A DNA stretch of 64,000 nucleotides from Pedobacter sp. WC2423 (GTDB taxonomy: Bacteria; Bacteroidota; Bacteroidia; Sphingobacteriales; Sphingobacteriaceae): assembly GCF_040822065.1 (NCBI RefSeq), contig NZ_CP162005.1, positions 248,001-312,000 on the forward strand, written 5' to 3'. Position numbers and translations under genes: made by a program. Below the pieces are notes generated by a model. The model was not told the DNA's origin. It saw nothing but the letters and a program-made list of their open reading frames with translations, and did no database searches. Within the stretch, counting starts at the first letter, position 1. Each line of letters begins with the position of its first letter. This document shows, piece after piece, positions 20,317 to 28,605 of the stretch.

Positions 20317-22080
20317 ATGCAGAATTCTAAATCCGTTAAAGATATTAAGGGTAGTTCTCTTAAATCCTTATTTCGTTTATTCTATTATGTAAAACCATAC
20401 TGGCTGGAATTCAGCATAGGGCTATTCCTGCTGATGATCGCGAGTGTTTCCGGGCTTGCACTGCCTAAGTTGCTCGGACAATTAATTGATGGTGGCAAAC
20501 AAGGAATAGATTCAGGAGCGACGACCTATATTGGGTGGCTATTATTCGGCATTCTGATTATCCAGGCTATATTCTCTTTTTTCAGAGTGGTACTGTTTGT
20601 AAATGTTACCGAAAAAACATTGGCTGCACTACGTCAAACTGTGTATAGCCATCTCATTAAAATGCCAATGCGTGTTTTTCTTCACAAACGTGTGGGGGAA
20701 CTGAGCAGCAGGATTTCGGCAGATATTACGCTATTGCAGGAAATTTTTAACAGTACGCTGGCAGAAATGGTCAGACAGCTGGTTATTATCGTTGGTGGTT
20801 TGATCTTACTGATGATTACTTCGTTTCAACTGACAGTTTTCATGGTGCTGTTATTACCTGTTATGGTAGTGCTGGCTGAATTATTTGGCCAGTTCATCAA
20901 TAAATACGCGATGGACGTGCAGGACAAAGTTGCGGCTTCTAATACCATTGTAGAAGAAACATTACAGGGTATTTTTAGTGTAAAAGCCTTTGTAAGTGAG
21001 TTTTTTGAGATCAGCCGTTATCGCGGGCAAACCAATGAAATGGCCAGACTGGGGATGAAAGGAGGGAAGTACAGAGGTCTGTTTGACTCTTTTGTTATCG
21101 TCGGTATCTTTGGTACGCTGGTCGCTGTGATCTGGCGGGGTGTAACTACAGGGGTGGCTTCAGGAGAACTTATTTCCTTTTTACTTTACTCTGTATATAT
21201 TGCCAGCTCAATTACTGGCTTAGCAGAAGTTTATACGGCTTTACAGAAAAGTATTGGGGCTACTACCCATCTTTTTGATTTGCTGGAAGAACCCGTAGAA
21301 TCACTTACAGACTTTAAAACCATAGCGCCTGAAAATCAATTGCATGGACAGATTAATTTCAGCAATATTCATTTTCATTACCCTGCAAGGGAAGATATAA
21401 ATGTATTACAGGGCGTGTCTTTCGAAGCCTCTTCCAATCAGAAAGTGGCTATTGTAGGTTCAAGCGGTGCAGGTAAAAGTACAATAGTATCTTTATTGCT
21501 GAGATTGTATGATCCGGTAAAAGGAGGGGTGTTTTTTGATGGCAGAGATAGTGCGGATATTCCTTTATCAGAACTCAGGGCACAGATCGCTGTAGTGCCG
21601 CAAGATGTTTTTCTTTTTGGTGGTACGATTGCAGAAAATATCGGCTATGGTAGAAAAGGGGCTTCTAAAGATGAAATTATTGCAGCAGCAGAAATGGCCA
21701 ATGCCTGGGAATTTATTCAGCGTTTCCCTCTTGGACTGGAAACCATAGTAGGAGAACGTGGGATACAGCTTTCTGGTGGGCAGCGTCAGCGGATTGCTAT
21801 TGCACGTGCAGTATTGAAGGCTCCGCGCATTTTGATATTGGATGAAGCGACGTCTGCACTGGATTCAGAATCAGAGCGATTGGTACAGGATGCTTTAGAT
21901 AAGCTGATGGAAGGACGTACTTCTATCGTTATTGCGCATCGGCTGGCTACTGTAAGACAAGCTGATAAAATTATTGTGCTTCACCAAGGGCAGATTGTGG
22001 AGGAGGGAACTCACCTTGAATTGCTTGGTGTTAGCGGAGGATTATATAAAAACCTTAGTGAAATGCAGTTTACAAACTAA
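20317..22080 (+). CDS. ABC exporter, fused membrane and ATPase domains (MsbA/BmrA type)
   Basis: 587 residues, the normal length for a half-transporter that works as a homodimer. The N-terminal 320 residues hold about six membrane helices. The C-terminal ATPase has Walker A GSSGAGKST, signature LSGGQ, Walker B ILILDEATSALD and the switch His in VIAHRLAT. It lies 58 bp after the peptide synthetase on the same strand with only a hairpin between them. The likely role is export of, and self-protection against, the nonribosomal peptide; lipid A-type flippase activity is the alternative, since the MsbA fold is shared. Substrate is inferred from position only. Confidence 0.93.
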   Translation: MQNSKSVKDIKGSSLKSLFRLFYYVKPYWLEFSIGLFLLMIASVSGLALPKLLGQLIDGGKQGIDSGATTYIGWLLFGILIIQAIFSFFRVVLFVNVTEKTLAALRQTVYSHLIKMPMRVFLHKRVGELSSRISADITLLQEIFNSTLAEMVRQLVIIVGGLILLMITSFQLTVFMVLLLPVMVVLAELFGQFINKYAMDVQDKVAASNTIVEETLQGIFSVKAFVSEFFEISRYRGQTNEMARLGMKGGKYRGLFDSFVIVGIFGTLVAVIWRGVTTGVASGELISFLLYSVYIASSITGLAEVYTALQKSIGATTHLFDLLEEPVESLTDFKTIAPENQLHGQINFSNIHFHYPAREDINVLQGVSFEASSNQKVAIVGSSGAGKSTIVSLLLRLYDPVKGGVFFDGRDSADIPLSELRAQIAVVPQDVFLFGGTIAENIGYGRKGASKDEIIAAAEMANAWEFIQRFPLGLETIVGERGIQLSGGQRQRIAIARAVLKAPRILILDEATSALDSESERLVQDALDKLMEGRTSIVIAHRLATVRQADKIIVLHQGQIVEEGTHLELLGVSGGLYKNLSEMQFTN

Positions 22081-22084
22081 GAGT

Positions 22085-24043
22085 CTATTTCCTCTTTAAA
22101 GTGAAAAAGAATGCAGAGCCTTCACCAATTACACTTTCTACCCAGATATTTCCTTCATTTGCATTAATAAACTCTTTACAGATAACCAAACCAAGACTAG
22201 TTCCTTTTTCATTATTCGTGCCCATTGTACTTACATTATTTACGCTGAATATGGATTCTAAACGTGAAGGAGCTATTCCGATTCCGCTATCCCTGAATTG
22301 ACAAATTACCTGATTATCCTGGTAAGCCCTTACTGACATATGGATAGTCCCTCCAACAGGAGTGAATTTTATGGCATTGGACAAAATGTTGCGAACCAGA
22401 AAATCAAGATGATCTGCGTCACAAAAAACGAGCAGACCCGGTTCAATATGCTGTTCAATAGATATTGATTTCTGAGCAGCCATTTCCTTCAGCAGCAAAA
22501 CATTGCGTTTAATTTTCTTTTCAGGACTGACATCGCTCTGATTGATCATGACGCCTTTTAATTGCATTTGTCCCCAGTGCAAAATAAGATTCAGTGTTTC
22601 CAGTGTAGCATTACACTGTAACTCCAGTTTACCGAGCATAAGTGACTTTTCCTCGTCAGTTAACCAGCCTCTGTTTATTAATACAAGAAGATTCAGAATT
22701 GAAGCCAGCGGTGCTTTCAGATCGTGCCCAAGAATAGAAAATAGCTTGTCTTTTACGTTATTCGACTCTATAAGATCTGCATTAGCCTTATTCATCAACC
22801 GGTTCAAGTTCCTGATCTTAAAAAAATAAGCCCCCAGGATCAGCATGAAAGCTGTACCACCTGACATGATCCCGAACATAATTTTTTGTTCAAGCAATTG
22901 CTGATTATTCACAAATTTTAGCTGTGTAACTTTAGCCTGAGATTTGGTGAGTTCATATTGTGCTTGCAGATTAGATATTTTGTGGGTTATATCCTTGAAG
23001 TAAAAACTATCAGCGATGCTATATTGCCTGGTTTTAGCTTGATAGGCGGCTTTATAATCTCCTGATTTTTCATAAAGTGCAGCAATATGCGATAGTGCTT
23101 CAACAATCTGCTTATTTGCTTTTTTAGTTTGTCCCAAAGCCAGTGCTTGTTGAAGGTAATTCAGCGCTATTGCCCGGTTGGAAGTTTCATAGCTCTCTGC
23201 CAATGCGATCAGGCTTTGGAATTCCCGGATACTATTGTTGATCTTTTTCGATTTCAGCAAAGCTCCCTTTTGAAGTTCAATGGCTTTTGCTACTGCTCCT
23301 GATTTTGCATACACCTGGGCCAGTCCAATAGTAAGGGAAATATTTAATCCCATCATTTCAGGATAATCACTTTGGCTGATACCTTTTTCAAAGTAGTAAA
23401 TGGCTTTTGCCAGGTCACCGGTTTCCCTGTAGGCCGTTCCAAAGTTCAGGAAGGTATTTAACTTCAGGCTTGAAAAAGGAAGTGTAGTTCCGATCGCTTC
23501 AGCCCGCTTGTAATAAGAGATGGCAAGTTGATAGTCATGGCGGAAAGCATGTACTTCACCAAGAGTAATGTATGACTCCATAATTCCACTCTTATCTTTG
23601 TTTTGCTCACTTATTTTTAATGCCTGAAGAAAATAGGGGGTTGCTGTTGCCGAACTGCCTTTCCTGTTTTCCACAACACCCAGCCGGATATTCTCCTTAA
23701 TGATTCCTTTATAATTATTCAGGCGTTTGTAGATTTCAAGTGCTTCCAGATAGTGTTGTCTTGAGGATACTGCATTCCCGGAATTATCATCAATCATGCC
23801 CATCTGGTTGAGCATTCTTGCTACACCTTCTTCGTCTTTAGTGCTTTTTGCAAGCTTCATCCCAAGATTCACAAAAAACAGTGCAGAATCGGGTCTGTTA
23901 TACCGGTAATGAACAATTAACTTTTCATAGGCATTAATATCCAGCACAGGAAGGCCTGGCTTAACAGGTTTTTGAGAACCATAAAGTGCCTGAAAACAAT
24001 AGGATAGAAGAAAACATGGGAGGAACGCGCGCAAAATTGACAT
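22085..24043 (-). CDS. TPR-containing sensor histidine kinase
   Basis: 652 residues. An N-terminal signal sequence (about 1-25) is followed by a long array of TPR-like helical repeats (about 30-350), which should be periplasmic, then one membrane helix (IMFGIMSGGTAFMLILG). The cytoplasmic part has a coiled coil, a HisKA domain with the phospho-acceptor His440 in GHDLKAP, and an HATPase domain with N box (NAIKFT) and G1 box (DSGIGI). No receiver domain or adjacent partner regulator is present, so it is an orphan kinase. It converges with the exporter gene, with 4 bp between the stop codons. The signal it senses is unknown. Confidence 0.93.
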   Translation of the reverse strand: MSILRAFLPCFLLSYCFQALYGSQKPVKPGLPVLDINAYEKLIVHYRYNRPDSALFFVNLGMKLAKSTKDEEGVARMLNQMGMIDDNSGNAVSSRQHYLEALEIYKRLNNYKGIIKENIRLGVVENRKGSSATATPYFLQALKISEQNKDKSGIMESYITLGEVHAFRHDYQLAISYYKRAEAIGTTLPFSSLKLNTFLNFGTAYRETGDLAKAIYYFEKGISQSDYPEMMGLNISLTIGLAQVYAKSGAVAKAIELQKGALLKSKKINNSIREFQSLIALAESYETSNRAIALNYLQQALALGQTKKANKQIVEALSHIAALYEKSGDYKAAYQAKTRQYSIADSFYFKDITHKISNLQAQYELTKSQAKVTQLKFVNNQQLLEQKIMFGIMSGGTAFMLILGAYFFKIRNLNRLMNKANADLIESNNVKDKLFSILGHDLKAPLASILNLLVLINRGWLTDEEKSLMLGKLELQCNATLETLNLILHWGQMQLKGVMINQSDVSPEKKIKRNVLLLKEMAAQKSISIEQHIEPGLLVFCDADHLDFLVRNILSNAIKFTPVGGTIHMSVRAYQDNQVICQFRDSGIGIAPSRLESIFSVNNVSTMGTNNEKGTSLGLVICKEFINANEGNIWVESVIGEGSAFFFTLKRK

Positions 24044-24069
24044 AGAAATTACCAGGACAAAGCAGACGT

Positions 24070-24077
24070 CAAAGATA
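24070..24077 (-). promoter_or_regulatory. Candidate -7 element (TAnnTTTG) for the TPR kinase gene
   Basis: The minus strand reads TATCTTTG about 27 nt upstream of the kinase start codon, matching the Bacteroidota primary-sigma -7 consensus TAnnTTTG. A TTGG lies about 22 nt further upstream as a loose -33 partner, a little farther than ideal. Called from sequence match only. Confidence 0.45.
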
Positions 24078-24147
24078 ATATTTACGACAATAATAATACC
24101 AATTGCCTTTTGAATTATTTATCTTATCCTGGATAAGATATACAAAA

Positions 24148-24175
24148 GATGATGAGTCTTCTCAGACCCATCATC
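24148..24175 (-). terminator. Rho-independent terminator of the alpha/beta hydrolase gene
   Basis: A 12-bp stem (GATGATGAGTCT with AGACCCATCATC, one G-T pair) and a 4-nt loop. On the minus strand it is followed by TTTTGTAT. It lies 30 bp after the hydrolase stop codon and separates that gene from the kinase gene. Confidence 0.75.
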
Positions 24176-24204
24176 CTTACCTGAATCTAAATAAGCTGAC
24201 CAGG

Positions 24205-25026
24205 TTAAGATTTAATAAATTCTAAAAGGTCTTTATTAATTGTTTCCGCTTCTGTTGTTGGCATTCCATGAGGAAAACCAGGGTAAGAGATCAATTTTCC
24301 GTTTGGCAAAAGTTTTGCCGCTTTAGGAGCTGAAATTGAATAGGGAACAATTTGATCATCCTCTCCATGCATCACCAGTACAGGGATTTCTACACTCTTC
24401 AAATCTTCAGTGAAATCAGATTCTGAAAAAGCTTTAATTCCTTCATAATGTGCCTTTACAGAACCCATCATCCCTTGTCTCCACCAATTTTGTTTATTTC
24501 CTTCAGATACTTTTGTCCCTTCACGGTTATAACCATAAAAAGCAGTAGGAAAATCATGGTAATACTGAGGTCTGTGAAAACCTGTACCTTCTCTGATTTC
24601 ATCAAAAACTGACATCGGTACCCCGTCTGGATTATTTTCTCCTATAACCATAATCGGAGTTACGGCGCTAATCAGTACTGCTTTTGCAACACGGCCTTTT
24701 CCATACTTTGCAACATATCTGATTACCTCACCGCCACCAGTCGAGTGGCCAATGTGAATTGCATCTTTAAGATCCAGGGCTTTTGTGAGTTCAGCCACAT
24801 CTTCTACATAAGTATCCATGTCATGACCCTGTGAAGACTGACTTGATCTTCCATGTCCGCGGCGGTCATGTGCGATCACACGGTATCCATGATTTAAGAA
24901 AAACATCATCTGTGTATCCCAATCATCACCCGATAATGGCCATCCATGATGAAAAACGATTGGTTGCCCTGTTCCCCAATCCTTGTAATAAATTTCAGTT
25001 CCGTCTTTTACTTTAATGGTACTCAT
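24205..25026 (-). CDS. Alpha/beta hydrolase, cofactor-free haloperoxidase/esterase type
   Basis: 273 residues from Met at 25026; an in-frame Met at 25062 lies within the sigma54 promoter transcript start region and is unlikely. Family marks: HHGWP oxyanion region (26-30), RRGHGRSS, nucleophile Ser95 in GHSTGGG, acid Asp223/224 in HGEDDQ and His253 in FPHGMPTTEAE. This is the pattern of non-heme chloroperoxidase-like and aryl-esterase-like hydrolases. No signal peptide, so cytoplasmic. It is preceded by a strong -24/-12 element and an upstream site shared with the divergent operon at 34265, so it is probably induced with those detoxification genes. Physiological substrate unknown. Confidence 0.9.
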   Translation of the reverse strand: MSTIKVKDGTEIYYKDWGTGQPIVFHHGWPLSGDDWDTQMMFFLNHGYRVIAHDRRGHGRSSQSSQGHDMDTYVEDVAELTKALDLKDAIHIGHSTGGGEVIRYVAKYGKGRVAKAVLISAVTPIMVIGENNPDGVPMSVFDEIREGTGFHRPQYYHDFPTAFYGYNREGTKVSEGNKQNWWRQGMMGSVKAHYEGIKAFSESDFTEDLKSVEIPVLVMHGEDDQIVPYSISAPKAAKLLPNGKLISYPGFPHGMPTTEAETINKDLLEFIKS

Positions 25027-25063
25027 AATTTTAAATTTTATAATGTGTTTAAACAATCCCAAT

Positions 25064-25081
25064 CCAGCAATTTGTATGCCT
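25064..25081 (-). promoter_or_regulatory. Sigma54 (-24/-12) promoter of the hydrolase gene
   Basis: The minus strand reads AGGCATACAAATTGCTGG. It has GG (25080-25079), exactly 10 nt, then GC (25068-25067), with GGCA and TTGCT matching the RpoN consensus TGGCACG-N4-TTGCW. The transcript would start near 25055, 29 nt before the ATG. Activator genes with AAA+ domains lie next to it. Confidence 0.8.
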
Positions 25082-25137
25082 TCTGATTAATTAGTTGTAA
25101 TTCAATTTATTACATGTTTTTGTGAATTTTAAAACTA

Positions 25138-25158
25138 TCTATATATCGTCAATTTACG
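25138..25158 (-). promoter_or_regulatory. Upstream activator site, copy A
   Basis: On the minus strand the core reads AAATTGACGATATATAGA, preceded by CGT. It matches 20 of 21 positions of the site at 34148-34168, in the same orientation to its gene, and ends 58 nt before the first G of the -24 element, exactly as there. Likely binding site for one of the adjacent Fis-type activators. Confidence 0.75.
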
Positions 25159-25181
25159 TCTTTCTTTCAAAATCCACCTGC

Positions 25182-27725
25182 TTATGCAAGCTCTGAAATG
25201 GATTCCAGCGGCGTATATGAACTAAAAGTAACGGTTATATCAAGTCCATTTTTACTGGTAATAGAAAGATTGCCGTCCAGTTGTTTGACCAGTCCGTCAA
25301 TTAAGGTCATACCAAAAGAATTGTTGGCCTCAAAATCAAAATCAGGAACTAAACCGATACCATTATCCTGTATGTTGAGGATGATTTTTTTCTCTTGTTC
25401 TTTAAGAAAGATAGAAATTAAACCTTCCTTTCCATCAGGAAATGCATATTTAATAGCATTCGTCACTACTTCATTTATAATCAATCCGACAGGGATTGCT
25501 CTGATAATATCCAGTTGAAATTCTTCTACCTGAATAATAAAAACTATTGTTTTCTCCAGATCAAAGCTGGTTTTTAAATAGGTTAGCAACTCGTGGACAT
25601 AATCATACATCGATATGCTGTTCATCTGATCATCTAAATATAATTTTTCATGCACCAGAGACATAGCCTGCATTCTGCGCTGACTAGTTTTAATTGCCAT
25701 TGTTGCATCTTTATTATCGATATAATAGCCTTGTGATTTTAGCAGACTTTGCATCATCTGCAAATTATTTTTTACCCTGTGGTGAATTTCTTTGACCAGC
25801 CATTCTTTTTCCTGTAATAAATTTTGCTGTTTCTTATTTAACATGTACAACGCTTCATTCTGCCTGTTGATTTTCTGTTGTTTCGACTCCAGCTGTATAT
25901 AACTATTTTGTTTCAGCCTGAAACGATTATAGCCGATAGCTATAATAAGGCCAAGCATTACAATTCCTGCGAAGGCGAAATTTCTGGACTGGGAAGATTG
26001 AGAAATACGCCGCTGCTGCAACTGTGAATCCTTTTGCAAAAGTTTGATATCTTTCTCTTTTCGGGCTGTTTCGTACCTGATCTGCATATCAGCAAGTCTC
26101 CCTGTATTTGAAATGTTATACATGGAATCCTTATAAGCTGAATATTTTTGATAGTATTTTATGGCTGAAGCATAGTTTCCAGAAGCAGAATCCACTTTAA
26201 ATTGTAACAATGAAATATCTTTTGAAAGCGCTAATATTTTATTATCAAGTCCATGGAATCTCTTTAAATAAGGATATGCATCTGTATAACGTTTTTGATC
26301 TACATAAAACTTTCCAATAATATAATTCGCTTCAGCACCTGCTATAGACTTACTCCAATATATCGCTCCGTTTTTTATGGATAAACTATCCAACTCCATC
26401 ATGTTGAGAAAATAGCGCTCTGCTATAACAGGTTTTTTTGCAGCTGCATAACAATTGCCCTTAATTGCCATTAAAACCTGACGATCTCTCAGACTTATAG
26501 CCGGGTTTTCCTTTTCAAATCGCTGTGTGAAAACTATGGCTTCTTTAACTTTGCCCTGTAAAATAAGATTGTCAGTAATATTCTTTGCCAGATAGAAAAC
26601 CAGGTAAGTCCCTGTTTCTGTAAGTTGTTCCATAGCTAGTCCGAAGTATTTCAGGCTGTTATTCTGATCACCTAAACCAGAGTAAATTTCCCCCAGACCA
26701 TTATATACAATGCCTTTCATCCGGTTATCTTTGAGCTTTTCTATATTATCCAATGCAGCAAGAGAATAGGATAGGGCCTGACTAAAATTTCCTTTTTCCA
26801 GAAAGATATCTGATAAATGATAATAATATTTATACAATTTAGTGACTTTAGCTTCCTTCAGTAAACCAATAGCCATACTGGAATACAATTGTGCGCTATC
26901 CAGGTTATTTAACTGTTCCTTATAAACCTGTCCGATATCATCTGCTGTATAAGCCATGTCAGGCTTAGCATTGATCTTTTTATATAAAGCAAGTGCCTGC
27001 TTCTGATATTTTATCGAAAGTGCCAGATTTTCCTGGCCTCCTGGCATATAGCGTCCAAGCTCAGAATACCAGTGTGCCTCTTCACTGATATTACCCAACT
27101 GATGCCAATAAGTAATTACATTTTCAAATGAGGAAATACCTCGTTTGAGATCGTCAGATAAAAAATAATATTTTCCCAGTGCTATTTGTGACTCCTGTTG
27201 CCAACGGATCAATTTAAAAGTCTGGCTTAACCGGAGTGCGTTGTGCAGGAATGGGTATCCTTTCTTTATATTATTTTTCAGGCTTCCTGGCAGATTTATA
27301 TAATGTTCACCAAGCACAAGATTTAGTCGTACTTGCTGTTCGGGTGAAACTGTTTTGATCAGGATCAATGCCTTGTTAATGTTTTCCTGCTCCGCAAATA
27401 CCCTGCAAATAAGAAAAGTTGATTCGTTATACCCTGGTTGATAATCTAATTTATTACTGAGTTGCCTGGCTTGCAGCGCATAATTCATACAGCTATCCAG
27501 ATCATTATACCGGTCTGATCTTCTCCACCAGTAAATGGCTGCAATTTTATTGAGCAGCCATACTTTTGTGGTGTCGTTTTTGAATTCGGGTAGTTTAGTC
27601 AGCAGTTCGCTAGCAGAGATCTCATTGAATTTTGGAACAGACAGTGTATTTCTTTTTGTTCCCTGACCAAATATAGGACCACAGGTAGCCAGAAGCAAAA
27701 GCAGTATCAATTGATATTTAAACAT
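25182..27725 (-). CDS. TPR sensor histidine kinase, HisKA_2 type
   Basis: About 847 residues from Met at 27725; this start gives a clean signal peptide (MFKYQLILLLLLATCGPIFG), whereas the longer frame does not. A long TPR-like region (about 40-530) is followed by a membrane helix (FAFAGIVMLGLIIAIGY), a coiled coil and a dimerization domain with EIHHRVKNNLQ (His648/His649) of the HisKA_2 family, then an HATPase domain (NEVVTNAIKYAF, DNGIGL). It overlaps the preceding kinase gene by 8 bp and closes the minus-strand regulator operon. HisKA_2 kinases often phosphorylate receiver proteins such as the one in the 28589 activator; that pairing is inference. Confidence 0.92.
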   Translation of the reverse strand: MFKYQLILLLLLATCGPIFGQGTKRNTLSVPKFNEISASELLTKLPEFKNDTTKVWLLNKIAAIYWWRRSDRYNDLDSCMNYALQARQLSNKLDYQPGYNESTFLICRVFAEQENINKALILIKTVSPEQQVRLNLVLGEHYINLPGSLKNNIKKGYPFLHNALRLSQTFKLIRWQQESQIALGKYYFLSDDLKRGISSFENVITYWHQLGNISEEAHWYSELGRYMPGGQENLALSIKYQKQALALYKKINAKPDMAYTADDIGQVYKEQLNNLDSAQLYSSMAIGLLKEAKVTKLYKYYYHLSDIFLEKGNFSQALSYSLAALDNIEKLKDNRMKGIVYNGLGEIYSGLGDQNNSLKYFGLAMEQLTETGTYLVFYLAKNITDNLILQGKVKEAIVFTQRFEKENPAISLRDRQVLMAIKGNCYAAAKKPVIAERYFLNMMELDSLSIKNGAIYWSKSIAGAEANYIIGKFYVDQKRYTDAYPYLKRFHGLDNKILALSKDISLLQFKVDSASGNYASAIKYYQKYSAYKDSMYNISNTGRLADMQIRYETARKEKDIKLLQKDSQLQQRRISQSSQSRNFAFAGIVMLGLIIAIGYNRFRLKQNSYIQLESKQQKINRQNEALYMLNKKQQNLLQEKEWLVKEIHHRVKNNLQMMQSLLKSQGYYIDNKDATMAIKTSQRRMQAMSLVHEKLYLDDQMNSISMYDYVHELLTYLKTSFDLEKTIVFIIQVEEFQLDIIRAIPVGLIINEVVTNAIKYAFPDGKEGLISIFLKEQEKKIILNIQDNGIGLVPDFDFEANNSFGMTLIDGLVKQLDGNLSITSKNGLDITVTFSSYTPLESISELA

Positions 27726-28605
27726 ATTCTTCCCGGTTTGGCAATGGTGAGCGCGCAACTGGAAATCTCAGGCTGAAATGTACACCATTACTGGATTGAA
27801 TGCTGACTATACCACCGAGTTGCTCGCCTAAACCTTTGATCAGGGTCATGCCCATTGAGGAGGTGCTGGAAAGGTCAAACCCTGACGGAAGGCCTATACC
27901 ATTATCAGAAATTTTAAACTGGTAATAGCCATCTTCACAATCAGCTAAAGACAGCGTGATAATTCCTGGCGTATTATCAGGAAAAGCGTATTTTATAATA
28001 TTGGTAATCGCTTCATTGATAATGAGTCCAAGTGGCATCGCCTGCGCGATGTCAAGTTTCACTTCCGGAACATTGATGTTAAACTTAATTCTTTGGTTGA
28101 CATGAAAGGTTTCGCATAGAAATTTAATGAGTTCAGCCACATAATCCTGTATATTAATCATGGCTACCGTATCGGACTGAAATAATTTCTGATGAATTAA
28201 AGCTATAGACTGAATTCTGTTTTGGCTATCCCTGATGGCCATTATTGCCGATTCATCCTGAAGATAATTACGTTGTGCACTAAGCAGGCTCGTAATTACC
28301 TGTAAGTTGTTTTTTATCCTGTGATGTATTTCTTTAATCAGAAATTCCTTCTCTGAAAGTAGTTTTGTCTGCTTGTCAACCAGATTTTGGAGGGAATCGT
28401 TCTTCAGGTTAATTTCCTGTTGGTAAGCAAGCAATAACTGGCTGGCCTTTCTTCTGTTTCTGAAGTTATAATAGCATAACCCAATTATAAATGAAACCGC
28501 AATGAGGCCACCAATCTTATAGTTATCAATAGCTGAAATATAATCTGTCTGTGCAAAGAGCTGTCCGGGGATTTTTAGCATCGAACGTTTACTTGAAAAA
28601 CTCAT
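27718..28605 (-). CDS. Short membrane-anchored histidine kinase, HisKA_2 type
   Basis: 295 residues: about 30 N-terminal residues, one membrane helix (GGLIAVSFIIGLCYY, about 33-47), a coiled coil, the EIHHRIKNNLQ dimerization motif (His93/His94) and an HATPase domain (NEAITNIIKYAF, DNGIGL). The catalytic part is clearly a sister of the 25182 kinase, but the large TPR sensor region is absent. Its start lies inside the preceding activator gene (17 bp overlap) and its end overlaps the next kinase by 8 bp, so the three genes are probably translationally coupled. With almost no sensor domain it may act through a partner, perhaps as a heterodimer with the TPR kinase. Confidence 0.9.
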   Translation of the reverse strand: MSFSSKRSMLKIPGQLFAQTDYISAIDNYKIGGLIAVSFIIGLCYYNFRNRRKASQLLLAYQQEINLKNDSLQNLVDKQTKLLSEKEFLIKEIHHRIKNNLQVITSLLSAQRNYLQDESAIMAIRDSQNRIQSIALIHQKLFQSDTVAMINIQDYVAELIKFLCETFHVNQRIKFNINVPEVKLDIAQAMPLGLIINEAITNIIKYAFPDNTPGIITLSLADCEDGYYQFKISDNGIGLPSGFDLSSTSSMGMTLIKGLGEQLGGIVSIQSSNGVHFSLRFPVARSPLPNREEYV